A DNA stretch of 64,000 nucleotides from Rhodococcus sp. SBT000017. Its GTDB lineage: Bacteria; Actinomycetota; Actinomycetes; Mycobacteriales; Mycobacteriaceae. The stretch spans positions 682,001 to 746,000 of the forward strand of contig NZ_REFU01000001.1 in assembly GCF_003688915.1 (NCBI RefSeq), written 5' to 3'. The first letter of the stretch is position 1. Every line of letters starts with the position of its first letter. Both the position numbers and the translations under genes were made by a program. Below, piece by piece: positions 9,050-16,889 of the stretch. The notes below the pieces were generated by a model that was given only the letters and a program-made list of their open reading frames with translations, was not told the DNA's origin and ran no database searches.

Positions 9050-10438
9050 CTACATACTGAAGGCGCCCCCGAAGTCGAGTGGTGCTGCTTCGAGGTGCCG
9101 GCCGCGGGGAGTGGCATCCACGAGTTCGCCTTCGTGGACGACGACCTCACCTCCGACGAGAACCGTGACAGGTTTTCCTCGAAGCTGGTGTCCCTCGTAG
9201 GGGCTGTAGTCGGTGGCCATGTGCAGAGTCTCGGTGGTCACCGTCCATTCCAGTTCTGGATCCCAGATCGCGATGTCGGCGTCGGATCCCGGCATCAGAG
9301 ATCCCTTACGTGGATACAGGCCGTTGGTGCGGGCAGGGTTGGTCGAGGTCAACTCGACGAATCTGCTAGCAGTGAGACCCATTCCGTCGACGTAGTGTGA
9401 GTAGATGACCGGGAGACGCGTCTCGACTCCGGGAAGCCCGTTGGGCATATGCCGCACGTCATGGCTGTGCACCCGCTTCTGCGCAGTGTCGTAGCAGCAA
9501 TGGTCGGAACCGATAGTGGTGATGTGTCCGGTGAACAGGTGACGTCCGAGTTCCTCGACCACCTCGGCCGAACGCAGAGGTGGGCAGCAGACGAATCTTT
9601 CCGGTTGCTCACCCTCGTAGGCCGAGTCGTCGAGAATCAGATGGTGGGCGACCGATTCGGTGAAGGCAACGAGCCCTCGCTTGCGGGCATCCGCGACCAG
9701 TTCGACGGCAGCCGGAGTGGACTGATGCACGAAATAGACCGGCGCATTCTGTGATTCGGCGATCGCGAGAATGGCTGCGACCGAGGCAGTCTCGGCGAGT
9801 TCCGGCCGCGTTTGCGACATGTGTGCTGCATCGACACCGTCGGATGCCGCCGCGAGGTTCTGCGCGTCGGTGACGATCGCGTCGGATTCGCAGTGGATGA
9901 TGACCATTCCGCCGAGATCGCGAGTGGCCTGCATCGTGTTGAGGATGGTGTGTTCGTTGGCCATCGTCTCACCGGCGTAGGTGGTGAACATCTTGACCGT
10001 CCGAATGCCTGCGTCCGCCATGGTCTTCAGTTGGGCAGCGGTAGTGTCGTCCCACTCGACGACGCAGGCGTGCAGAGCCGAATCACACAGTCCGCTCGTC
10101 GCTTTCGCGCGCTGTACCTCGGCGGCGTCGAGCGGCCGCTGACCGGGGCGCGGAATGGCGAAGTCGATGATCGTGGTGGTACCGCCGAACACGGCGGCCG
10201 TCGTGCACTCGAGATACGAGTCGAGCGAGGTGAATTCGCCGGACGTGAATCCGACGTGGCAGTGTGGATCGACGCCTCCCGGCATGACCATTTTCCCGGT
10301 TGCGTCGATGACCTCTGCTGACGCGTCGACTTCGCTCCCTGGGGTCAGCACCGCAACGACTTTGCCGTTTTCGATGAGCAGGTCTGCCGGAGCGGCCCAG
10401 TGGGATTCGACGACCGTTCCGCCGCGCACGACCTTCAT
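9050..10438 (-). CDS. Dihydropyrimidinase/hydantoinase-type amidohydrolase
   Basis: A 462-residue cyclic amidohydrolase. It shows the metal-binding pattern of D-hydantoinases and dihydropyrimidinases: DPHCHVGF (HxH), TVKMFTTYAG (Lys that becomes carboxylated), IHCES and VHQS (His ligands), and GSDHC (catalytic Asp). It should open a cyclic amide or imide ring, giving an N-carbamoyl product. The start at 10438 makes an ATGA overlap with the upstream gene; a further upstream ATG would extend into that gene. It is the last gene of a four-gene operon with an AH_C-domain protein, a flavin oxidase and a DapA-like protein, so the substrate is probably not an ordinary pyrimidine but something fed by those enzymes. 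Confidence 0.82.
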   Translation of the reverse strand: MKVVRGGTVVESHWAAPADLLIENGKVVAVLTPGSEVDASAEVIDATGKMVMPGGVDPHCHVGFTSGEFTSLDSYLECTTAAVFGGTTTIIDFAIPRPGQRPLDAAEVQRAKATSGLCDSALHACVVEWDDTTAAQLKTMADAGIRTVKMFTTYAGETMANEHTILNTMQATRDLGGMVIIHCESDAIVTDAQNLAAASDGVDAAHMSQTRPELAETASVAAILAIAESQNAPVYFVHQSTPAAVELVADARKRGLVAFTESVAHHLILDDSAYEGEQPERFVCCPPLRSAEVVEELGRHLFTGHITTIGSDHCCYDTAQKRVHSHDVRHMPNGLPGVETRLPVIYSHYVDGMGLTASRFVELTSTNPARTNGLYPRKGSLMPGSDADIAIWDPELEWTVTTETLHMATDYSPYEGHQLRGKPVTVLVGGEVVVHEGELVDATPRGRHLEAAPLDFGGAFSM

Positions 10439-10821
10439 CGGGTGCTCGCGAGGTAGGTCAGCCATCCGCCACGGTCACTGATGTCGGTGACGCCCGTGGC
10501 GGTCAGGTAGCTCTCGCGCATTCGCATCGACAGCGAGCCCGAGCCATCCGCCAATTCGATCACCCCGAGTTCGAGTTCCTTCGGTTCCCTGGGGAGGAGT
10601 TCGTCGCGCAATACGTCGTACTCGACCTCGTACAGTTCGCCCGGTACTACGAATCCATCGGTTGTGACCGGGTGCAAACCGGGGAATTCGTCGCGCACGG
10701 AGAAAAAGCGGTATGTCGGTGCAGTATCGGCTTTCCCCACGAATCGCGCCTTGTGCAGCGCGTCGTTCAGGGTGCCGCCGGACATCGCCTGTCCGTTGAC
10801 GAACATCGTGACCAGTGCCAT
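10435..10821 (-). CDS. Stand-alone allophanate-hydrolase C-terminal-domain protein
   Basis: A 128-residue protein (MALVTMFVNGQAM..., later YRFFSVRDEFPGLHP and VPGELYEVEYDVL) that resembles the C-terminal domain of allophanate hydrolases and gamma-glutamylcyclotransferase-like folds (compare the C-terminus of the AtzF gene at 53.8-55.6 kb, with VPLGGSAIDVERWRLP). As a separate protein it lacks any amidase part. It overlaps the hydantoinase start by ATGA and begins 14 bp after the flavin oxidase stop, so it is co-translated with them. A role in processing the N-carboxy or N-carbamoyl product is an inference. The ATG at 10821 gives the normal domain boundary. Confidence 0.7.
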   Translation of the reverse strand: MALVTMFVNGQAMSGGTLNDALHKARFVGKADTAPTYRFFSVRDEFPGLHPVTTDGFVVPGELYEVEYDVLRDELLPREPKELELGVIELADGSGSLSMRMRESYLTATGVTDISDRGGWLTYLASTR

Positions 10822-10834
10822 GCGTAGCCTTCTT

Positions 10835-11983
10835 TCAGTGAGTCCGGAGCCGGACGAGACGGTTCGGAGAGAATGCCGATACATCGACCTCGGGTTCGGT
10901 GCCGCGCACCAGAGCCGAGAGAACACGCCCCCACAACGGGGCGAAAGTGAACGAGTAGGTGCCGCCTGCCACGAAAAGGCCCGGGGCTCCGGCGAGTTCG
11001 CCGATGACCGGCATCTCGTCGGGTGTGGTGAGCACGGGCCCGGTCCAGGTATCGACCAGCGGATTCTGGCCGAGCGCCGGCAGGAGCCGTCGAACCTGCT
11101 CCAGATTCCCTGTGGTGCTGTCGGGTCTGCTCGGGGCCGTCTCGGTATCGTGAAACGCACCTGCAGGCCAACCGCCCCCAAGTACGAGGCGTCCCGTTCT
11201 GTCCTGTTTGATCGACATTCCCTCCCCGACGTGCTGCACCAGCACCTCGAGTGTCCGAGGAGCGGCTTTTAGCGCATGCATCTGCAACGAGGTCGGAACG
11301 AGATCGAGCGATATCCCTGCCATAGCCGCGATCGGAGCCATCCACGGACCCGCAACGTCTACCACCGCGGGTGCAATCCACGTTCCACCGTTGGTGCCTA
11401 CTGTCCAGACGTCACTTTCGCGGGTCAGTCCGATCACCGGTGTCGACGGGTGTACCGACGCTCCCTCGGCCGCGGCCTGCCGCAGCAGGGCAGGTCCGGC
11501 TAGGTCGGGTTCGGCGAATCCGTCCCATTGGCACCAGGTTGCGGCCCGAATGCTCGGGCCGAGCAGGGGTAGCGCCTGCCGCGCCTCGTCGCCGCTCAGT
11601 ACCTCCGTCGGGATCCCCGCAGCGCGTTCCCATCGGTGCTTGGTGATGAGGGCGTGGACCTGCTCTTCGGTTTCTGCCACCATGAAGCCGCCGCACCGGT
11701 TCAGCCCGAGACCGGGCACCGTCTCGTCCAGTCTGTTCCACAGAGTGCTCGCCGACTTCTGCAACGGAAGCAGCTGTTCGACGTCTACGGCTGTGCCCTG
11801 CCCGGGCCTGCGCGTATGAATGGTCTGGATGTGCAGGTTGCCCGCAGTAGTGCCCGAGCCGGCGGTGTTGGGCAGGGTGCGATCGAGCACAGCAACGCGG
11901 AATCCTGCGCGGGTGAGGGCGAGAGCCGTTGCAGCACCGACGATTCCGGCTCCGATGACTACGACGTCGACATCAGATCGCAC
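10835..11983 (-). CDS. FAD-dependent amino acid oxidase/dehydrogenase (DAO family)
   Basis: A 382-residue flavoprotein with a dinucleotide-binding N-terminus (VVVIGAGIVGAATALAL), the GSGTTAGNLH segment after it and the DAO-family C-terminal pattern MPVIGELAGAPGLFVAGG. Such enzymes oxidise secondary or primary amines or amino acids (glycine oxidase, D-hydroxyproline dehydrogenase and sarcosine oxidase relatives). I chose the GTG at 11983 because it follows AGGAG at good spacing and overlaps the upstream stop by 11 nt; an ATG at 12010 is the alternative. Lying next to a DapA-like gene it recalls the hydroxyproline pathway, but the accompanying hydantoinase does not fit that route. Confidence 0.78.
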   Translation of the reverse strand: MRSDVDVVVIGAGIVGAATALALTRAGFRVAVLDRTLPNTAGSGTTAGNLHIQTIHTRRPGQGTAVDVEQLLPLQKSASTLWNRLDETVPGLGLNRCGGFMVAETEEQVHALITKHRWERAAGIPTEVLSGDEARQALPLLGPSIRAATWCQWDGFAEPDLAGPALLRQAAAEGASVHPSTPVIGLTRESDVWTVGTNGGTWIAPAVVDVAGPWMAPIAAMAGISLDLVPTSLQMHALKAAPRTLEVLVQHVGEGMSIKQDRTGRLVLGGGWPAGAFHDTETAPSRPDSTTGNLEQVRRLLPALGQNPLVDTWTGPVLTTPDEMPVIGELAGAPGLFVAGGTYSFTFAPLWGRVLSALVRGTEPEVDVSAFSPNRLVRLRTH

Positions 11984-12935
11984 GGACAGCTCCTGCGGTC
12001 GCGTAGGCATCGGCGATACCCGATTCGACGACGACGGATTGCAGCGCGGCAAGCGTGTCGCTGTCGGTGACCGGAAGCAAGGGTTCGCGCACGGTACCTC
12101 CCGGTTGGCCGAGGAGGTTCATCACGGCTTTCAACTGGGGGATGGGGGAGGCATACACACCGCTGTAATCCGAGGCGATGAGCCGGCCGGAGAACGCGCG
12201 ATAGCGATCCACCCATATGCGCGCGGTGTCGGCGTCACGTGCAGCGACGGCCTCGTAGAACGGCACCGCGAAGGGCGCACCCACTCCACCGCCGTCGATG
12301 TTCCCGTCCCCGCCCAGCTCGAGCAGTGCGGCAAGGCCGCGTCGATGCAGAAAGCTGCCGAACACGCGGACGCGGTCGGACACGGCCTCGACAGTGTCGA
12401 GCATGGCGAGCCAATCGCCGGTGCTGTCCTTGATTGCGACGACGTTCTCCAGGTCGGCCAGCCGCGAGAACAAACCGGGCGAGTCACCCATGTCGACGGC
12501 AACGCCGCGTGGCCAGTTGTAGACCATGAACGGCAATGATGTTGCGGTGCTGACACTTCGGTAGTACTGGAGTGTCTCTTCCGCTGAGGTGTGCACGTAC
12601 GGCGGAGGCGTTGCCAGTATGCCGTCCGCGCCGACGGAAGCAGCGTGCTTCGCCAGCGCGGAGGACTGCGCAGCTGTGTACGCGCTGACACCGATCACGA
12701 CAGGGAAGCGGCCTGCGACTGCCTCGATCGATGCTTCCGCGACGGTCTTTCGTTCGTTGTCGCTCTGGCTGAACCATTCGCCTGTGCTGCCGTTCACGAG
12801 GACTCCGTGAACACCCGTCTGCGCGTACAGATTCATCAGGTCGAAAATTGCTTCGGTGTCGACTTCACCCGACTGCGTGAACGGTGTGGGAGCAGCGGGC
12901 CAGTAACCGGACCACGCGACATCATCGCGATTCAT
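11973..12935 (-). CDS. Dihydrodipicolinate synthase/N-acetylneuraminate lyase family protein
   Basis: A 320-residue (beta/alpha)8 Schiff-base aldolase or lyase. Seen are the GSTGEW motif, the FMVYNWPRG segment with the conserved Tyr, and VVAIKDSTGDW with the Schiff-base Lys. These catalyse aldol cleavage, condensation or dehydration of 2-oxo acids; the true lysine-pathway DapA is normally elsewhere, and the catabolic setting suggests a lyase or dehydratase/deaminase role. It is the first gene of the four-gene operon, divergent from a lacI gene with a palindromic site between them. Substrate unknown. Confidence 0.8.
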   Translation of the reverse strand: MNRDDVAWSGYWPAAPTPFTQSGEVDTEAIFDLMNLYAQTGVHGVLVNGSTGEWFSQSDNERKTVAEASIEAVAGRFPVVIGVSAYTAAQSSALAKHAASVGADGILATPPPYVHTSAEETLQYYRSVSTATSLPFMVYNWPRGVAVDMGDSPGLFSRLADLENVVAIKDSTGDWLAMLDTVEAVSDRVRVFGSFLHRRGLAALLELGGDGNIDGGGVGAPFAVPFYEAVAARDADTARIWVDRYRAFSGRLIASDYSGVYASPIPQLKAVMNLLGQPGGTVREPLLPVTDSDTLAALQSVVVESGIADAYATAGAVRAI

Positions 12936-12986
12936 GGGAGTGCCTTTCGGGCTCGGGACGATCGTCGCCGCGTCGTACCCGCATTT

Positions 12987-13002
12987 ATGGGATCGATTGC
13001 AT
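12987..13002. promoter_or_regulatory. Candidate LacI-type operator in the divergent dapA-like/lacI region
   Basis: ATGGGATCGATTGCAT is a 16-bp near-palindrome (ATG..ATCGAT..CAT) with a central CG, the usual form of LacI-family operators. It lies about 50 bp before the dapA-like start and about 105 bp before the lacI start, placed to control both. Assignment is by pattern only. Confidence 0.4.
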
Positions 13003-13107
13003 AGACTGCCTTCGAGGTGGTCGAGTCGTCAAGCCGGAAACGTACTTGTAACGCGACCGCGGTCGAATATGTCTGTCCGAGGCGTGAAGCAAGAGAACGG
13101 AGAACCG

Positions 13108-14112
13108 ATGGCGGTCACCTTGATCGACGTTGCGAGCGCTGCGGGGGTGTCGCGCAGCACGGCCTCACGTGCGTTGAGTGGATCGTCACTGATCTCCGCA
13201 GAGACCCGGGCGGCGGTCGAGGATGCGGCTCGGGTGCTCGGATACCGGCCGAACAGGGCTGCGAGTGCGCTGCGCTCCAACCGATCGCACCTGGTCGGCC
13301 TGGTCATGAACAACCTGATCAATGCGACCTTCCACACCGTCGCCGAGGTCGTGCAGAAGAGGGCGTCCGCCAGCGGATTCCAGGTCCTGCTCTGTATCAC
13401 CGACGCCGATCCGGCGCGTGAGAACGACGTACTGGCCATGCTCGGCGAACACGGCGTGGACGGCACGATCGTGATCGGCAGTGGACGAAGTGCGTCCGCC
13501 TCGAACGCGCTACTGGCGCAGGGGCGCGCGGTGGTCAATCTGATCCGGTCGGTGAAGGGTAGTTCGGCGTCGACGGTGCTGGCGGACGACGTCACGGGTG
13601 CTCGCGACGCGACAGCGCACCTGATCGAGCTGGGGCACTCCCGTATCGGCTACATCGGTGGAAGCGAGGATGCGACGTCCGGACGTGAGCGCTACGAGGG
13701 CTATCGACTGGCACTGGCCGATGCCGGCATCGCGGTCGACGAGACGATAGTCCGCAAAGGTCCTTTCACCACCGAATTCGGTGGTGATGCGATCAATTCG
13801 CTGCTCGACGCACCTCAGGCGATGACCGCGCTGTATGCGGCCAACCACGAGGCGGTCTTCGGCATCCTGCCCACACTCGTCGGCAGGGGTGTGTCCGTGC
13901 CGGACGAGCTGTCGCTGATCTGCCACGAGGACATGCCGTGGCTCGCGATGTGGCAGCCCCCGATCACCGTCGTCGACAACGGCGCGGCCCAATTGGCCAA
14001 TGTGGCGATGGACCTGTTGTTCCAGCAGATCAAGGACTCGGTCGAACCCGATGGGCGCACGTATCGAATCGGCGCTCGACTGGTGGAGCGGTCGTCGTGT
14101 GCCCAGTTGTGA
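13108..14112 (+). CDS. LacI-family transcriptional regulator
   Basis: A 334-residue repressor. The N-terminal HTH reads TLIDVASAAGVSRSTASRAL followed by the hinge region RPNRAASAL, and the rest is a periplasmic-binding-protein-like sensor (LVGLVMNNLINATF, GRERYEGYRLALADAGI). The ATG at 13108 puts the HTH at the N-terminus as the family requires; GAGAACGGAGAA lies just upstream. It is divergent from the hydantoinase operon and upstream of an ABC importer, so it probably controls both in response to the imported compound or a metabolite. Confidence 0.88.
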   Translation: MAVTLIDVASAAGVSRSTASRALSGSSLISAETRAAVEDAARVLGYRPNRAASALRSNRSHLVGLVMNNLINATFHTVAEVVQKRASASGFQVLLCITDADPARENDVLAMLGEHGVDGTIVIGSGRSASASNALLAQGRAVVNLIRSVKGSSASTVLADDVTGARDATAHLIELGHSRIGYIGGSEDATSGRERYEGYRLALADAGIAVDETIVRKGPFTTEFGGDAINSLLDAPQAMTALYAANHEAVFGILPTLVGRGVSVPDELSLICHEDMPWLAMWQPPITVVDNGAAQLANVAMDLLFQQIKDSVEPDGRTYRIGARLVERSSCAQL

Positions 14113-14158
14113 CAGGAGTCGTGAGATTCAGGCTCTCGTGAGCTCGACTACGTGCGAA

Positions 14159-14199
14159 CGGTTAACAGTTGATGTACCGCGTGTCAGCAATGTTAACCG
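14159..14199. promoter_or_regulatory. Inverted repeat upstream of the ABC importer operon
   Basis: CGGTTAACA (14159-14167) and TGTTAACCG (14191-14199) form a perfect 9-bp inverted repeat with a 23-bp spacer, each arm carrying the palindrome GTTAAC. It lies about 140 bp before the substrate-binding protein start, AT-rich in a GC-rich setting. It is a likely regulator site, perhaps for the LacI protein encoded upstream. Confidence 0.45.
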
Positions 14200-14340
14200 C
14201 GTTGACGCCTCCGAATTCGTCTGCGACGCTTGATGCAATCGATCCCAACGGATCGTTCCTCTCCGAATCACTCCGTCACAATCGCTGCCGCCCCGTTGTC
14301 GAACACGATGCGCTGCAGTCGATATCGAAAGGCTCGCTCA

Positions 14341-15201
14341 ATGCGTAAGTTAATGGGAATCGCCGCCGTCGCCGTCGTGGCTGCCGGCCTCACCGCCTGT
14401 AGTTCCTCGGACGAGACCGATGCCGCGCCGACGGACTGCACACCCACTCTCGGAGCTTCGGACCTCGCCGAAGAAGGCGTACTGACCATGGCCACCAATG
14501 CAACGCTTCCGCCCATGCAGTATGTCGATCCGAACGGCGACGTGATCGGCATGCGCGTCGACCTCGGCAAAGAGATCGCCAAGCGCCTGTGTCTGACACC
14601 GAAGTTCGTCAACATCGAATTCGAGGCGCAGATCCCCGGTGTGCAAGCCGGCCGGTGGGACATGATCGACACCGGAATGTTCTATACGCCGGCACGGGCC
14701 GAGACGATCGATCTGGTTCCATACGAGGTTCAAGCGGTCTCGATCTCTGTGCCTTCGGGTAATCCGGAATCGATCTCCTCGGTGGACGATCTGGCGGGCA
14801 AGACCATCGGAGTCGAAGCGCCCGGATACGAATTCGACACGTTGACGGCAATGGCCGAGCAATTTGCGGCCGAAGGCAAGCCCGCGCTGACAGTGCAGAC
14901 CTTCAAGACCAATGCCGATGCCTACCAGGCACTTTCAGCAGGCCAGCTCGACGGCACCTCCATCGTCGAGTCGGTCACGTCGTTCTACCAGGAAGACGGA
15001 CGCTTCGAGACGGCCGTCGGTGGAATCAACGAGGCACCCCTGGCAATGGGATTCGCCAAGGGCAGCAAGTCCTCGGCAGAGGTTGCTCGTGTGCTGTCCG
15101 AGATGAGGAGCGACGGCTATCTGCCCGAACTGTTCGAGCAGTACGACGTCACCGGATACAACGGCGATATTGCAGTCAGTACCGGTCCTCTCGACAGCTG
15201 A
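14341..15201 (+). CDS. Family 3 (polar amino acid-type) ABC substrate-binding lipoprotein
   Basis: A 286-residue lipoprotein. It begins with a signal peptide and lipobox (AAVAVVAAGLTACSSS, Cys for lipidation) and continues as a SBP_bac_3 protein: GVLTMATNATLPPMQYVDPNG, IGMRVDLGKEIAKRL and GKTIGVEAPGYEFDT. It should capture a small polar solute outside the membrane and hand it to the permease encoded next. The ATG at 14341 is chosen because it starts the signal peptide directly; upstream ATGs would add a non-secretory extension. Clustering with a LacI regulator and an amide/amine catabolic operon suggests the ligand is that operon's substrate. Confidence 0.86.
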   Translation: MRKLMGIAAVAVVAAGLTACSSSDETDAAPTDCTPTLGASDLAEEGVLTMATNATLPPMQYVDPNGDVIGMRVDLGKEIAKRLCLTPKFVNIEFEAQIPGVQAGRWDMIDTGMFYTPARAETIDLVPYEVQAVSISVPSGNPESISSVDDLAGKTIGVEAPGYEFDTLTAMAEQFAAEGKPALTVQTFKTNADAYQALSAGQLDGTSIVESVTSFYQEDGRFETAVGGINEAPLAMGFAKGSKSSAEVARVLSEMRSDGYLPELFEQYDVTGYNGDIAVSTGPLDS

Positions 15202-15231
15202 TCCGAACAACGCACGTCGAAAGGCAGCCCC

Positions 15232-15972
15232 ATGTGGTCCTGGGACGCATTCTTCTCCATCCTGACGAGCACCCAATTGCTCGAGGGCGCGTGGGTCACG
15301 ATCTGGCTCACCGTAGTCAGCATGATCCTCGGACTCGCTCTCGCCGTGGTGGTGGCCTCGGCACGATCATCCAAGTTCGTACCCCTGCGGATAGTCGCTG
15401 GGTTCTACGTGTGGCTGATGCGCGGCACGCCTCTATTGGTCCAACTGGTGATCATCTACACCGGACTGCCTCAGATCGGCATCAAACTCGGAGTGATCGA
15501 GGCGGCCCTCGTCGGCCTGGTACTCAACGAAGCTGCCTATCTGTCGGAAATAGTCCGTTCCGGATTGCTGTCGGTTCCGACCGGACAGACCGAAGCAGCA
15601 CGTGCACTCGGTATGTCACCCACGAAGGTCTTCCGCGTGGTCGTTCTTCCTCAGGCGCTGCGGGTGATGATTCCTCCACTCGGGAACAGCTTCAACGGAT
15701 TGCTCAAGACCACAACGCTGGTGTCGGTCATCTCTGTGCAGGAACTGCTGCGACGCACCCAGTTCTTGGTGCAGGTGAATTTCCGAGTCCTGGAGGGGCT
15801 TTGCGCGGCTGCGTTGTACTTCCTGGTGTTGACGACTCTGTGGGGGTTGATTCAGAAGATGATCGAAGTACGAGTCGGGCGTGGATACGACCGCAATTAC
15901 CGCCGTAAGGGTGGCCCGTCCAACCCGAAACTGGACGACAGCGCGATGAAAGCCGAGGCTGTGAACCGATGA
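15232..15972 (+). CDS. Amino acid-type ABC transporter permease
   Basis: A 246-residue inner-membrane permease of the HisM/GlnP type: about five hydrophobic segments, the family motif [15 protein letters not shown] and the EAA loop [22 protein letters not shown] that contacts the ATPase. A hydrophilic basic tail of ~35 residues ends it. It sits between the binding protein (30 bp upstream) and the ATPase (ATGA overlap). One permease gene implies a homodimeric channel. Confidence 0.9.
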   Translation: MWSWDAFFSILTSTQLLEGAWVTIWLTVVSMILGLALAVVVASARSSKFVPLRIVAGFYVWLMRGTPLLVQLVIIYTGLPQIGIKLGVIEAALVGLVLNEAAYLSEIVRSGLLSVPTGQTEAARALGMSPTKVFRVVVLPQALRVMIPPLGNSFNGLLKTTTLVSVISVQELLRRTQFLVQVNFRVLEGLCAAALYFLVLTTLWGLIQKMIEVRVGRGYDRNYRRKGGPSNPKLDDSAMKAEAVNR

Positions 15973-16757
15973 CGAGTGCGACTTTTCCGACCACAAAGGC
16001 TACGACGATGGTCGAGGTCAGGAATATGACCAAGGCCTACAACGATCTCGTCGTCCTCGACGACATCGATTTCACGGTGGACAAAGGGGAAGTGGTCCTA
16101 CTCCTCGGTCCGTCGGGAAGTGGAAAGAGCACCTTGCTGCGCGCGCTCAACTGTCTCGAAACGATCGAGTCCGGAACCGTACGGGTATGCGGGGAGATGA
16201 TGGGCTTCTCTGAAGGGCCCAAGCGGACGCCGCTGTCGGAGGCGCAGATCGCAAAGCAGCGGCATCACACAGGAATGGTGTTCCAGAGTTTCAATCTGTT
16301 TCCCATGATGACAGCTCTGGACAACGTCGCATCGGGTCCACGCCATGTCCTCGGCACTCAGAAGGACAAGGCGCGCAGGCAAGCTCAGGAATTGCTCGAC
16401 CTCGTCGGCCTGGCGGACAAGGGGGAGAACTACCCGTCGCAACTGTCCGGTGGACAGCAGCAACGCGTGGCGATCGCCCGGGCATTGGCGATGAAGCCGG
16501 AGGTGATGCTGTTCGACGAGCCCACGTCGGCGCTCGATCCCGAGATGGTCAACGAAGTTCTCGACGTCATGCTTCGACTGCGAGACGAGGGCATGACGAT
16601 GGTGGTGGTCAGCCACGAAATGGGCTTCGCGAAAGCGGCCGCAGACCGAGTCGTCTTCATGAGCGACGGGAAGATCGTGGAAGAGGCACCTCCCGGCCAG
16701 TTCTTCGATAGCCCCAAAAATCCTCGCACACAACAATTTTTGAGTCGCATACTCTGA
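15969..16757 (+). CDS. Amino acid-type ABC transporter ATP-binding protein
   Basis: A 262-residue ATPase with Walker [11 protein letters not shown]-loop [11 protein letters not shown], signature [15 protein letters not shown], Walker [14 protein letters not shown] and switch His in VVSHEMGF. This is the GlnQ/HisP type that energises uptake of polar amino acids and related compounds. The start overlaps the permease stop (ATGA). It is the last gene of the importer operon, followed by a 132-bp gap. Confidence 0.92.
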   Translation: MTSATFPTTKATTMVEVRNMTKAYNDLVVLDDIDFTVDKGEVVLLLGPSGSGKSTLLRALNCLETIESGTVRVCGEMMGFSEGPKRTPLSEAQIAKQRHHTGMVFQSFNLFPMMTALDNVASGPRHVLGTQKDKARRQAQELLDLVGLADKGENYPSQLSGGQQQRVAIARALAMKPEVMLFDEPTSALDPEMVNEVLDVMLRLRDEGMTMVVVSHEMGFAKAAADRVVFMSDGKIVEEAPPGQFFDSPKNPRTQQFLSRIL

Positions 16758-16889
16758 CAGGCAAGAGTGCTGCGAACTTTGCGCGAGGTAGATCGATTGA
16801 ATGAATGTCGAGCGAGGACGACTCACATTGCCACGCGGTGCATAGGGTGAGCAGTCGGAGTCCGATTTGTCCGACAGGAGCGTGTCAGC

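Noticed and set aside
14230..14340. Longer N-terminus for the ABC binding protein
   Set aside because: It would place 37 polar residues before the signal peptide and lipobox.
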